Below, one piece after another: positions 19,281 to 27,725 of a stretch of 64,000 bases of DNA. The stretch covers positions 558,001-622,000 of the forward strand of contig NZ_CP014691.1 of the NCBI RefSeq assembly GCF_002005465.1, read 5' to 3'. A program made the position numbers and the translations under genes. Numbering within the stretch: the stretch's first letter is position 1; every line of letters starts with the position of its first letter. Source of the stretch: Neoasaia chiangmaiensis (GTDB lineage: Bacteria > Pseudomonadota > Alphaproteobacteria > Acetobacterales > Acetobacteraceae). The notes below the pieces were generated by a model, which worked only from the letters and a program-made list of their open reading frames with translations, made no database searches and was not told where the DNA came from.

Positions 19281-20818
19281 CCGCGCGCTTTTATGTAACG
19301 ACCCCCATCTATTACGTTAACGGCGCACCGCATATCGGTCATGCCTATACGTCCGTAGCAGCGGACGTGCTGGCCCGCTTCCATCGGCTGGATGGGAAAG
19401 ACGTGCTGTTCCTTACGGGAACGGACGAACATGGCCAGAAAGTGGAGCAGGCCGCCCAGGTCGCCGGTGTGGAGACGCAGGCTTTCACTGACAGGATTTC
19501 CGCCGATTTCCGCACCATGGCGGATGCCATGGATATCTCCTACGACGACTACATCCGCACCACCGAGCCGCGCCACAAGGCCGCCGCGCAGGCCTTGTGG
19601 CAGAAGGTGGCCGATAACGGTCATATCTATCTCGGCGCTTACGAAGGCTGGTATGCCCTGCGCGACGAGTGCTTCTATAGCGAAGACGAACTGACGACGC
19701 GGCCGGACGGCACCAGGGTCGCACCGACCGGGGCACCGGTCGAATGGCTGCGCGAGCCGTCCTATTTCTTCCGGCTGTCGGCCTTTCAGGACCGGCTCCT
19801 TGAATTCTACGAGCAGCATCCCGCATTCATCGGGCCCGAATCCCGGCGACGCGAGATCGTCAGTTTCGTGAAGCAGGGGTTGCGCGACCTCTCCGTCAGT
19901 CGCACCAGCTTCAAATGGGGCATTCCCGTCCCGAACGACCCGGATCATGTCATGTATGTCTGGTTCGATGCCCTGGCCAACTATCTCTCAGCGCTCGGTT
20001 ATCCCGATATCGACGCGCCCAGAATGGCGTTCTGGCCTGCCAATGTGCATGTTGTCGGCAAGGACATCATCCGCTTCCATGCGGTTTACTGGCCGGCTTT
20101 CCTGATGGCCGCCGGCCTCGAGCTTCCCCGTACGGTGTTCTCGAACGGCTGGTGGACCATCGAAGGCGAGAAGATGAGCAAGTCGCTCGGCAACGTCGTG
20201 GACCCGCGGGATCTCGTGGCGGAGTTCGGTCTCGACCCCGTCCGCTATTTCCTGCTGCGTGAGGTGCCGTTCGGTGGCGACTCCGACCTGAACCGCCGCT
20301 CGCTCATCACACGCCTGAATGTGGAACTTGCCAACGATCTCGGCAATCTGGCCCAGCGCACCCTGTCCCAGATCGCCCGAAACTGCGGCGGTGTCCTGCC
20401 CGAAGCGGCGGTCCGGACCGAGGACGATCAGTCTCTTCTCGCGCAGGCATCCCTGTTGCCCGCGCTGCTTCGCGGGCAAATGGAACGCTTTGCCCTGACG
20501 GATGCGCTGGAAGAGGTATGGAAGGTCGTGCGCGCGTGCAACGCTTATATCGACCGTCAGGCGCCCTGGACGTTGCGTAAAACCGATCCCGACCGCATGG
20601 CGGCCGTCCTGCGGGTGCTGCACGATGCCATGCGTGTGATCGCCACTGTTCTCCAGCCCTACATGCCGGGTGCCATGGACAAGTTTCTCACCCAGCTTGG
20701 GATCGAGGCCGGGGAACGTCATTTCGCCGCACTCGAGACCCCGGTTCCCGCCGGTCGCACATTGCCGGCGCCGCAGGGGATCTTCCCGCGTTACGTCGAG
20801 CCGGAAAGTGCCGCCTGA
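19277..20818 (+). CDS. metG: Methionyl-tRNA synthetase
   Basis: A 513-residue class I synthetase that attaches methionine to both initiator and elongator tRNA-Met. The ATP-binding HIGH motif (PHIGHAY, near residue 15) and KMSKS motif (EGEKMSKSLGN) are clear, and an anticodon-binding helical domain ends the protein. There is no C-terminal tRNA-binding appendix, as is common in Alphaproteobacteria. ATG 19277 overlaps the holB stop. The tatD gene begins one base after its stop. Confidence 0.97.
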   Translation: MTARFYVTTPIYYVNGAPHIGHAYTSVAADVLARFHRLDGKDVLFLTGTDEHGQKVEQAAQVAGVETQAFTDRISADFRTMADAMDISYDDYIRTTEPRHKAAAQALWQKVADNGHIYLGAYEGWYALRDECFYSEDELTTRPDGTRVAPTGAPVEWLREPSYFFRLSAFQDRLLEFYEQHPAFIGPESRRREIVSFVKQGLRDLSVSRTSFKWGIPVPNDPDHVMYVWFDALANYLSALGYPDIDAPRMAFWPANVHVVGKDIIRFHAVYWPAFLMAAGLELPRTVFSNGWWTIEGEKMSKSLGNVVDPRDLVAEFGLDPVRYFLLREVPFGGDSDLNRRSLITRLNVELANDLGNLAQRTLSQIARNCGGVLPEAAVRTEDDQSLLAQASLLPALLRGQMERFALTDALEEVWKVVRACNAYIDRQAPWTLRKTDPDRMAAVLRVLHDAMRVIATVLQPYMPGAMDKFLTQLGIEAGERHFAALETPVPAGRTLPAPQGIFPRYVEPESAA

Positions 20819-20819
20819 C

Positions 20820-21599
20820 ATGCTGATCGACAGCCATTGCCATCTCGACCGCCTTGTAGATGTCGCCGCCGCGCTCGGCGAAGCGCGAGAGGCCGGTGTG
20901 GGCGGCATGGTGACGATTGGCACGCGACTGTCGCAGGCCGCGATCCAGATCGGCCTGACAGGCTATGACACACCGGAACTGCGTGTCTGGTGCGCGATCG
21001 GCACTCATCCCGATCATGCGCACGAGGAACCGTTGCCGACGGCCGAACGGATCGCGGAACTGACAACGCCATCACACGTGATCGGCATCGGTGAGTCCGG
21101 TCTCGATTATTTTCATGGTGGTGAGGATGTGCGGGACATACAGATCGCCAGCTTCCGTGCCCACATTACCGCCGCTCGCCTGACGGGTCTGCCGCTTGTC
21201 ATCCATGCCCGGCAGGCGGACGACGACGTCATGGCCATCCTGCGTGATGAGCACGAGAGAAACGGTGCATTCCCGTTTCTCCTGCACTGCTTTGCTTCCG
21301 GCACGGCGCTGGCGGAAACGGCGATCGACCTGGGCGGCTATATCAGCTTCTCCGGCTTGCTGACCTTTCCAAAATGCGACGAGATACGCGCCGTGGCGCG
21401 CCAGGTACCGCGCGAACGTCTTCTTGTCGAAACCGACAGCCCGTTTCTTGCCCCCGTGCCAAAAAGGGGCAAACCCAATATGCCGGGCTATGTCGCTTAC
21501 ACGGCAGCTCGGCTGGCCGCGGAACGGTCAATCGAACCACAGGCACTCGCAGACCTGACGACAGCCAATTTCTTCCGCCTGTTCCGGCGCGCCGCATGA
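20820..21599 (+). CDS. TatD-family metal-dependent hydrolase (DNase)
   Basis: A 259-residue TIM-barrel hydrolase. The first metal motif DSHCHLD begins at residue 4. The further metal sites are in GIGESGLDYFH, LPLVIHARQADDD, LLHCFASG and LVETDSPFL. TatD proteins are divalent-metal 3'-5' exonucleases or deoxyribonucleases, also linked to D-amino-acyl or repair roles. The family is usually found after metG, as here. The ATG is inside the tail of metG's TGACA context (start 20820). The following gene overlaps it by ATGA. Confidence 0.93.
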   Translation: MLIDSHCHLDRLVDVAAALGEAREAGVGGMVTIGTRLSQAAIQIGLTGYDTPELRVWCAIGTHPDHAHEEPLPTAERIAELTTPSHVIGIGESGLDYFHGGEDVRDIQIASFRAHITAARLTGLPLVIHARQADDDVMAILRDEHERNGAFPFLLHCFASGTALAETAIDLGGYISFSGLLTFPKCDEIRAVARQVPRERLLVETDSPFLAPVPKRGKPNMPGYVAYTAARLAAERSIEPQALADLTTANFFRLFRRAA

Positions 21600-22384
21600 A
21601 GGTGACGGTTCTCGGATGCGGCGGGTCCAGTGGCGTTCCCATGATCGGCGGAGCCGATGGCAGCGGTATCTGGGGTGCCTGCGATCCCGGGGAACCACGA
21701 AATCAGCGCACCCGATCGTCCATCGTCATGGAAAGCGACATCGGGCAGCGTCTGCTCGTCGATACAGGCCCCGATTTGCGAACCCAATTGCTCACCCAGC
21801 GCATCGGCGCCGTACACGGCGTGATCTACACACACGAACATAGCGACCATGTTGCGGGGCTGGACGAACTTCGCGCGATCAATCGCATGATCGACGCGCC
21901 GCTTCCGCTTTATGCGACGCGCACCGTCCTGTCCGAACTCGAATCACGCTTCGCCTATGCCTTTCGTCCGTGGAGCGGCACAGGGTTCTATCGCCCGGTT
22001 CTGGACGTGCATCCCGTCGAGGCGGGCGAGAACGTGCCGGTAGCTGGCATGGAATTGTCTCTCTTCGATCAGCGACACGGCCGCATCGCCTCTCTTGGAC
22101 TGCGATGCGGTGCCTTCGCGTATAGCACCGATGTCGAATACATGACCGATGATGTGCTGGACGGCCTGAAGGGGCTGGATACCTGGGTCGTCGGGTGCTT
22201 CCAGTATGAGCCACATGTCGCTCATGCCTGGCTCTCGCTCGTCCTGGAATGGCATGCGCGCATTCGTCCGCGGCGAACGGTACTCACGCATATGGGCCCG
22301 GACATGGATTATGAATCCCTGCGGCGGAATTTACCCGAAGGCGTTGAGCCGGCTTTCGACGGCATGATCCTCGAGATCCCATAA
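21596..22384 (+). CDS. MBL-fold phosphodiesterase, PhnP-like
   Basis: A 262-residue metallo-beta-lactamase-fold protein. The metal motif HEHSDH (YTHEHSDHVAGLDELRAIN) is present near residue 80, with a further Asp in STDVEYM and a C-terminal His in LTHMGPDMDY. The N-terminus VLGCGGSSGVPMIG matches the PhnP/ElaC-like branch, which hydrolyses cyclic phosphodiesters. No phn carbon-phosphorus lyase genes lie nearby, so a C-P lyase link is unlikely. Its physiological substrate is unknown. It overlaps tatD by 4 bases and closes the operon. Confidence 0.85.
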   Translation: MKVTVLGCGGSSGVPMIGGADGSGIWGACDPGEPRNQRTRSSIVMESDIGQRLLVDTGPDLRTQLLTQRIGAVHGVIYTHEHSDHVAGLDELRAINRMIDAPLPLYATRTVLSELESRFAYAFRPWSGTGFYRPVLDVHPVEAGENVPVAGMELSLFDQRHGRIASLGLRCGAFAYSTDVEYMTDDVLDGLKGLDTWVVGCFQYEPHVAHAWLSLVLEWHARIRPRRTVLTHMGPDMDYESLRRNLPEGVEPAFDGMILEIP

Positions 22385-22686
22385 CGCTCAGCGATTTGTG
22401 TCCGGTCGCACGTTTTTCTTGTTGAATCGCGAGCATTCAAAGGAATAGCCTCTGTCTTCCGGGGCCTTCCCGGCATTGAACATGGGCCGAATATCGAGCC
22501 ATTGCGCCAGGGGAGTTCGCCGACCCCGCAGGCCATTGCACTGCAAATAAACCGGTCCTCAGGCGTGTCCGGCCTTGAATTTGAAAATAATCCGTCGGCC
22601 GCCGTCATCCCTGCAGGATCGCCGTCTCCGGTCTCTCTGCATCATGGATGACGTGATCGGCACGTCGTTTACGGAGAGTGCTGTTC
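22385..22686. other. Non-coding region upstream of the prkA module
   Basis: 302 bases with no convincing gene. Only a short stem (CCGGG/CCCGG) and AT-rich patches near 22435 and 22580 are seen. A promoter for the prkA operon is expected here, but no clear -10/-35 pair or ECF-type GGAAC...CGTT pair was found. The ribosome site GGAGAG at 22673-22678 serves the downstream start. Confidence 0.6.
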
Positions 22687-24633
22687 ATGGGTTCGTTCTC
22701 TGACGTCTTCTCTTTGGCCACCACGATGCGCGACGAACGCCGGGAGACGGAAATGTCCCTGGCGTCCTTCCTCGATCTCTGCCGCGACGATCCTTCTTCC
22801 TACGCCAGCGCCGCCGAACGCATGTTGAAGGCAATCGGAGAGCCGGTGATGCTGGATTCCGCGCGCGATCCGCGCCTGAGCCGCATCTTCATGAACCGCA
22901 CTGTCCGGACCTATCCGGCCTTCGCCGATTTCTACGGTATGGAAGAAACCGTCGAGCAGATTGTCGGCTTCTTCCGGCATGCGGCGCAGGGGCTGGAGGA
23001 ACGCAAACAGATCCTCTATCTGCTCGGCCCCGTTGGCGGCGGAAAGTCCTCGCTTGGCGAGCGCCTGAAATCCCTGATGGAGCGGGAACCCATCTATGTT
23101 CTGAAAGCCGGGAAGCACCTCAGCCCGGTTTTCGAAAGCCCCTTGGGCATATTCGATCCGGACCGGATGGGCAGCGCACTCCAGGAGCAATATGGCATTC
23201 CGCGCCGTGTGTTGACCGGCATCGCCAGCCCATGGGCCATGAAGCGTCTGGAAGAGTTCGACGGCGACCTTTCGCGCTTCACGGTCGTGAAGCTGCACCC
23301 GTCCAAATTGCGTCAGATCGCGGTCGCCAAGACGGAACCGGGCGACGACAACAATCAGGATGTCTCGGCCCTTGTCGGCAAGGTGGACATCCGGCAGCTT
23401 GAACACTTCAGCCAGAACGATCCCGACGCCTATGGTTTCTCCGGCGGTCTGAATCGCGCCAATCAGGGCATTCTCGAGTTCGTGGAGATGTTCAAGGCGC
23501 CCATCAAGATGCTCCATCCGCTGCTGACCGCAACGCAGGAGGGCAACTACATCGGCACGGAGAACATCGGCGCCATCCCCTTCACGGGCGTCATTCTTGC
23601 GCATTCGAATGAAGCGGAATGGCAGACATTCCGCAACAATCGCACCAACGAGGCTTTTCTGGATCGCGTTTGCGTCATCAAGGTGCCTTATTGCCTCCGC
23701 GCCAGCGAGGAAGCGAAAATCTATGAGAAGCTGATCCAGTCGTCGGCGCTCGGTGCCGCGCCGTGCGCGCCCAACACGCTGGAGATGCTGGCGCGCTTCG
23801 CCGTGTTGTCGCGCCTGAAACCTCATCCCAATTCATCGCAGTTCGCCAAGATGCGTGTCTATGACGGCGAAAACATTCGCGAGACGGATCCCAAGGCGCG
23901 CGCGATGCAGGAGTATCGCGACGCGGCGGGCGTCGACGAAGGCATGGACGGCATTTCCACGCGTTTCGCCTACAAGGTCCTGTCGGCAACATTCAATTAC
24001 GACGCCAGTGAAATCTCCGCCGATCCGGTTCACCTGATGTATGTGCTGGAACAGGCAGTCCGCCGGGAGCAGTTCCCGGCAGAGGTCGAAGCCAACTATC
24101 TGGCGGTGCTTAAATCCGAACTGGCGCGCCGGTATGCGGATTTCCTCGGCCACGAAATTCAGAAGGCCTATCTGGAAAGCTATAACGACTACGGCCAGAA
24201 CCTCTTCGACCGATATCTCGACTACGCGGATGCATGGATCGAGGATCAGGACTTCAAGGATCCGGACACCGGGCAACTGCTGAATCGCGATCTTCTGAAT
24301 GCCGAACTCACCAAGATCGAAAAGCCGGCGGGCATCGCCAACCCCAAGGACTTCCGGAACGAGGTCGTCAAATTCTCCTTGCGGGCGAGGGCGGCCAATG
24401 GCGGGCGCAATCCGTCCTGGACCAGCTACGAGAAGATTCGCGATGTGATCGAGAAGCGCATGTTCAGCCAGGTGGAGGATCTTCTTCCAGTCATCAGTTT
24501 CGGCTCGAAGAAGGATAGCGAAAGCGAGCGCAAGCATGGCGAATTCGTCGAACGCATGGTGGCGCGCGGCTACACGGAGCGGCAGGTGAGGCGGCTGGTG
24601 GAATGGTACATGCGTGTCAAGCAATCCGCTTGA
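22687..24633 (+). CDS. prkA: PrkA-family serine protein kinase (YeaG-like)
   Basis: A 648-residue AAA-type kinase. The N-terminal PrkA AAA domain has a Walker A loop GPVGGGKSSLGERLK near residue 123. The central part includes the PrkA signature region IPRRVLTGIASPWAMKRL, and the C-terminal PrkA domain begins near residue 400. PrkA/YeaG proteins act in stress, nitrogen starvation and, in Bacillus, sporulation. ATG 22687 is chosen over the GTG 22678 because GGAGAG lies 8 bases upstream. Together with the next two genes it forms the widespread prkA-yeaH-spoVR module, found in non-spore formers too. Confidence 0.93.
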   Translation: MGSFSDVFSLATTMRDERRETEMSLASFLDLCRDDPSSYASAAERMLKAIGEPVMLDSARDPRLSRIFMNRTVRTYPAFADFYGMEETVEQIVGFFRHAAQGLEERKQILYLLGPVGGGKSSLGERLKSLMEREPIYVLKAGKHLSPVFESPLGIFDPDRMGSALQEQYGIPRRVLTGIASPWAMKRLEEFDGDLSRFTVVKLHPSKLRQIAVAKTEPGDDNNQDVSALVGKVDIRQLEHFSQNDPDAYGFSGGLNRANQGILEFVEMFKAPIKMLHPLLTATQEGNYIGTENIGAIPFTGVILAHSNEAEWQTFRNNRTNEAFLDRVCVIKVPYCLRASEEAKIYEKLIQSSALGAAPCAPNTLEMLARFAVLSRLKPHPNSSQFAKMRVYDGENIRETDPKARAMQEYRDAAGVDEGMDGISTRFAYKVLSATFNYDASEISADPVHLMYVLEQAVRREQFPAEVEANYLAVLKSELARRYADFLGHEIQKAYLESYNDYGQNLFDRYLDYADAWIEDQDFKDPDTGQLLNRDLLNAELTKIEKPAGIANPKDFRNEVVKFSLRARAANGGRNPSWTSYEKIRDVIEKRMFSQVEDLLPVISFGSKKDSESERKHGEFVERMVARGYTERQVRRLVEWYMRVKQSA

Positions 24634-24683
24634 TTGCTGTCACGTTCCCACCAAGTAAGATAGCCGACGATGGAGCGTAGTCC

Positions 24684-25997
24684 ATGGACATCATCGACAG
24701 GCGTCCGAACCCGCACGGTAAGAACACCGAAAACAGGCGCCGGGTTCTCGCGCGAGCACGCGACGCCGTACAAAGCGCCGTGCGCACGGCGGTCGCGCAG
24801 GGACGCATCCGCGACAGCGCGCAGGGCAATACCGTCTCGATCCCGGCAGACGTTCTGCATGAGCCAAGCTTTCATCGCACCTTCGAACAGGGCGTTCGCC
24901 AGTTCGTGCTTCCCGGCAACAGGGAGTTCATACCCGGCGATCGCCTTCGTCGGCCGCCGGGCGGCGCCGGCGGTCAAGGTGGCGGGGAGGGCGATGCCAG
25001 TGCCGAAGGGGGAGGTGAGGACTCCTACCGGTTCATCCTGTCGCGCGATGAGTTTCTCGATCTTTTCTTTGACGATCTGGAACTGCCGGATCTGGTCCGG
25101 CGCGAGATTGCCGTCGCGACGACAACCGCCAACCAGCGCGCCGGACTAAGTTCCGAAGGGTCGCCGTCGCAGGTCGATCTGGGCCGGACGATGCGCCATT
25201 CGATCGCGCGACGGATCGGACTGAAGCGCCCGAAGCCCGAACGCCTGCGTGAAATCGAAGCTGAAATAGAGGAGCTGGAGGCGAAAAAGCCGCTGCTTCC
25301 TGAGGCTTACGAGCGCTTACAGCTATTGCGGGACGAACGGAGCGCGCTCAGCCAGCGGTTAGGGCGAATCCCCTGGGTCGATCCGGTGGACCTGCGCTAC
25401 CGGCGCTTCACGCCGACACCCAAACCCACCACGCAGGCGGTCATGTTCTGCATCATGGACGTCTCTGGCTCCATGACCGAAAAAATGAAGGAACTGGGCA
25501 AGCAGTTCTTCCTGCTTCTGCACGTCTTCCTCGAACGTCGATACGAAAAACTCGATATCGTCTTCATCCGCCATGCCGAAACGGCAGAGGAGGTCGACGA
25601 AGAAACGTTTTTCACCGATCCCCGAACCGGCGGCACTGTCGTCTCCACGGCGCTCGAACTGATGATCGACATCCAGAAAGCGCGGTATCCTGTGAGCCAG
25701 TGGAATATCTACGCGGCGCAGGCATCGGACGGCGATAACATCGCCTCGGACACACCCATCGTGGCATCGCAGATGGCTGAGCGCATTCTGCCGATCATCC
25801 AGTATTTCGCCTATATCGAAGTTGCCGGATCAGGCGCAATCATTCGTAACGACAGCGATCTGTGGCGTTGCTACCGCGGCCTTGCCGAGACACATGCGCA
25901 ACTGGCCATTCGCCAGGTAAGGGACCGGCGCGAAATCTTTCCCGTTTTCCGGGATCTGTTCGCAAGGCGCGAAGCCGAACAGTTGAGAGGTGCGTGA
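24684..25997 (+). CDS. YeaH/YhbH-family DUF444 protein with VWA-like domain
   Basis: A 437-residue DUF444 protein. It starts with a basic helix-rich region, then a Gly-rich linker (GGAGGQGGGEGDASAEGGGE) near residue 100, a coiled region near 180-220, and a C-terminal von Willebrand factor A-like fold with MIDAS-type motif DVSGSMTEKMKELGKQFF near residue 256. The family occurs with PrkA and SpoVR and may scaffold them, but no enzymatic role is known. ATG 24684 lies 50 bases after prkA, and its stop overlaps the next ATG by one base. Confidence 0.92.
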   Translation: MDIIDRRPNPHGKNTENRRRVLARARDAVQSAVRTAVAQGRIRDSAQGNTVSIPADVLHEPSFHRTFEQGVRQFVLPGNREFIPGDRLRRPPGGAGGQGGGEGDASAEGGGEDSYRFILSRDEFLDLFFDDLELPDLVRREIAVATTTANQRAGLSSEGSPSQVDLGRTMRHSIARRIGLKRPKPERLREIEAEIEELEAKKPLLPEAYERLQLLRDERSALSQRLGRIPWVDPVDLRYRRFTPTPKPTTQAVMFCIMDVSGSMTEKMKELGKQFFLLLHVFLERRYEKLDIVFIRHAETAEEVDEETFFTDPRTGGTVVSTALELMIDIQKARYPVSQWNIYAAQASDGDNIASDTPIVASQMAERILPIIQYFAYIEVAGSGAIIRNDSDLWRCYRGLAETHAQLAIRQVRDRREIFPVFRDLFARREAEQLRGA

Positions 25998-27493
25998 TGC
26001 TTTACACCGGAACCGACTGGAATTTCAGCATTTTGCGAAACTGCTTTCATGCAATCGAGGAGATCGCGCACAACGAACTCGGATTGGAGACATTCCCCAA
26101 TCGGATCGAGGTCATTACGTCGGAACAGATGCTGGACGTCTACACGTCACATGGCATGCCGATCAGCTACCCCCACTGGTCGGCGGGCAAACGCTTCGTG
26201 GGTCATGAAAACAGCTACAAGCGTGGCTTGATGGGACTGGCCTACGAGGTCGTAATCAATTCCAGCCCCTGCATCAGTTATCTGATGGAGGAGAATACTG
26301 CTACAATGCAGGCACTGGTCATCGCGCATGCTGCCTTCGGCCATAATCATTTCTTCCGGAACAACCGACTTTTCCGCGAATGGACCGACCCCACCCAAAT
26401 TCTCAATTATCTTGAATTTGCAAGATCCTACATCGCAAAATGCGAGGAACGGCATGGCATTCGGGCCGTCGAGCGAATTCTGGATGCCGCGCATGCCTTG
26501 CAAGGGCAGGGTGTCGATCGACATACAGGCAACAAGCGACTGGATCTAAAGCATGAGTCCGATCGCGCCCGTGAACGGCGTGCCTATGAGGATAGTCAGT
26601 ATAACGATCTCTGGCGGACATTGCCCGACCGGGAGACGGATGCGGGCGACGTCAACAGCAGCGATACGCCAATCGGCGGTCTTCCCGAAGAAAATATCCT
26701 TTATTTTCTGGAGAAAAACGCCCCACGTCTCGAGCCGTGGGAACGGGAGATCATCCGTATCGTTCGGCTTACCGCCCAATATTTCTACCCGCAGCCGCAG
26801 GTCAAGGTCATGAACGAAGGCTGCGCCACGTGGACGCATAACGTCATCATGCACCGGCTCCATCGGAAGGGACTGATCGATGACGCCGCCATCATGGAGG
26901 CGATTCATTCCACGACGAACGTCATCACCCAGCGTGGTTTCGATGAGGGCGGGGGACCCGGTTTCAATCCCTATGCGCTTGGCCTGGCCATGATGAACGA
27001 TATTGCACGTATGTGCGAAAACCCGACAGAGGAAGACCGCGCATGGTTTCCGGATTTCGCCGGCAATGGCGATCCGCTGGGAACATTGAAGCACGCTTGG
27101 GCGGAATATCGGGATGAGAGCTTCATTCAGCAATTTCTGTCGCCGAAAGTCATTCGGGATTTGCGGTTGTTCCGTCTGACTGATGACGCTGCGCAACCAT
27201 ATCTGCTGGTCGATGCCATCCATAATGAGGCTGGTTATCGCGATATCCGGCGATCAGTCGCAGCCTCCTATGATCCGGGTAGCCTTGCGGAAGAGATCGA
27301 GATCGTCGGTGTCGATTTGAGCGGTGATCGTGTCCTTAAGCTCGAACATCGCACACGACCCGGCCATTTGTTGCATGCGACAGATGCGCGGCTCACGCTC
27401 GGTCATCTGGCGGAACTCTGGGGTTACGGCGTGGCGCTCAAGGAGATCGACAGCCAGAATGGCAAGGAACTCGCCAGTTATCATGCTGCATAG
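25997..27493 (+). CDS. SpoVR family protein (YcgB-like)
   Basis: A 498-residue protein matching the SpoVR family from start to end (YTGTDWNFSIL near the N-terminus, NEGCATWTHNVIMHRL and NPYALGLAMMNDIARM in the middle). Histidine-rich segments (AHAAFGHNHFFRNN, ATWTHN) suggest a metal site. In Bacillus SpoVR is needed for spore cortex formation; in Proteobacteria it goes with PrkA and DUF444 in stress survival. The ATG overlaps the previous TGA by one base, so the three are one operon. A 9-bp hairpin follows the stop at 27500-27526. Confidence 0.92.
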   Translation: MLYTGTDWNFSILRNCFHAIEEIAHNELGLETFPNRIEVITSEQMLDVYTSHGMPISYPHWSAGKRFVGHENSYKRGLMGLAYEVVINSSPCISYLMEENTATMQALVIAHAAFGHNHFFRNNRLFREWTDPTQILNYLEFARSYIAKCEERHGIRAVERILDAAHALQGQGVDRHTGNKRLDLKHESDRARERRAYEDSQYNDLWRTLPDRETDAGDVNSSDTPIGGLPEENILYFLEKNAPRLEPWEREIIRIVRLTAQYFYPQPQVKVMNEGCATWTHNVIMHRLHRKGLIDDAAIMEAIHSTTNVITQRGFDEGGGPGFNPYALGLAMMNDIARMCENPTEEDRAWFPDFAGNGDPLGTLKHAWAEYRDESFIQQFLSPKVIRDLRLFRLTDDAAQPYLLVDAIHNEAGYRDIRRSVAASYDPGSLAEEIEIVGVDLSGDRVLKLEHRTRPGHLLHATDARLTLGHLAELWGYGVALKEIDSQNGKELASYHAA

Positions 27494-27499
27494 ACTGAC

Positions 27500-27526
27500 T
27501 GGCGCGCGCGGCATCGTCGCGCGCCA
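27500..27526 (+). terminator. Hairpin after spoVR, possible terminator
   Basis: TGGCGCGCG and CGCGCGCCA form a perfect 9-bp, very GC-rich stem with a 9-base loop, 7 bases after the spoVR stop. No T-run follows (CTCCGATAAG), so this could be Rho-assisted or a pause and stability element. Confidence 0.45.
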
Positions 27527-27529
27527 CTC

Positions 27530-27567
27530 CGATAAGCATATATGAGTTGGCATAATATATCTTATCG
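27530..27567. repeat. AT-rich 38-bp imperfect dyad
   Basis: CGATAAG (27530-27536) is mirrored by CTTATCG (27561-27567), and inside these ATATAT is mirrored by ATATAT, giving arms of 13-14 bases with a single bulged C and an 11-base centre (GAGTTGGCATA). It lies between spoVR and the POT transporter gene and may be an operator or an RNA hairpin. Confidence 0.6.
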
Positions 27568-27725
27568 AACTTTTGTGTGCCGGTGATACGAGCTACTGAC
27601 GGACCTGAATTTTGCCTCTTTGCAGATCATCCGCATCACGTCATCTAATGACGACCCAGCCAGCCCGAACATATGGAAAAATGCCATAAGTCCATGATGC
27701 GCGGCCGACAAAGGAAAAAGACGCT

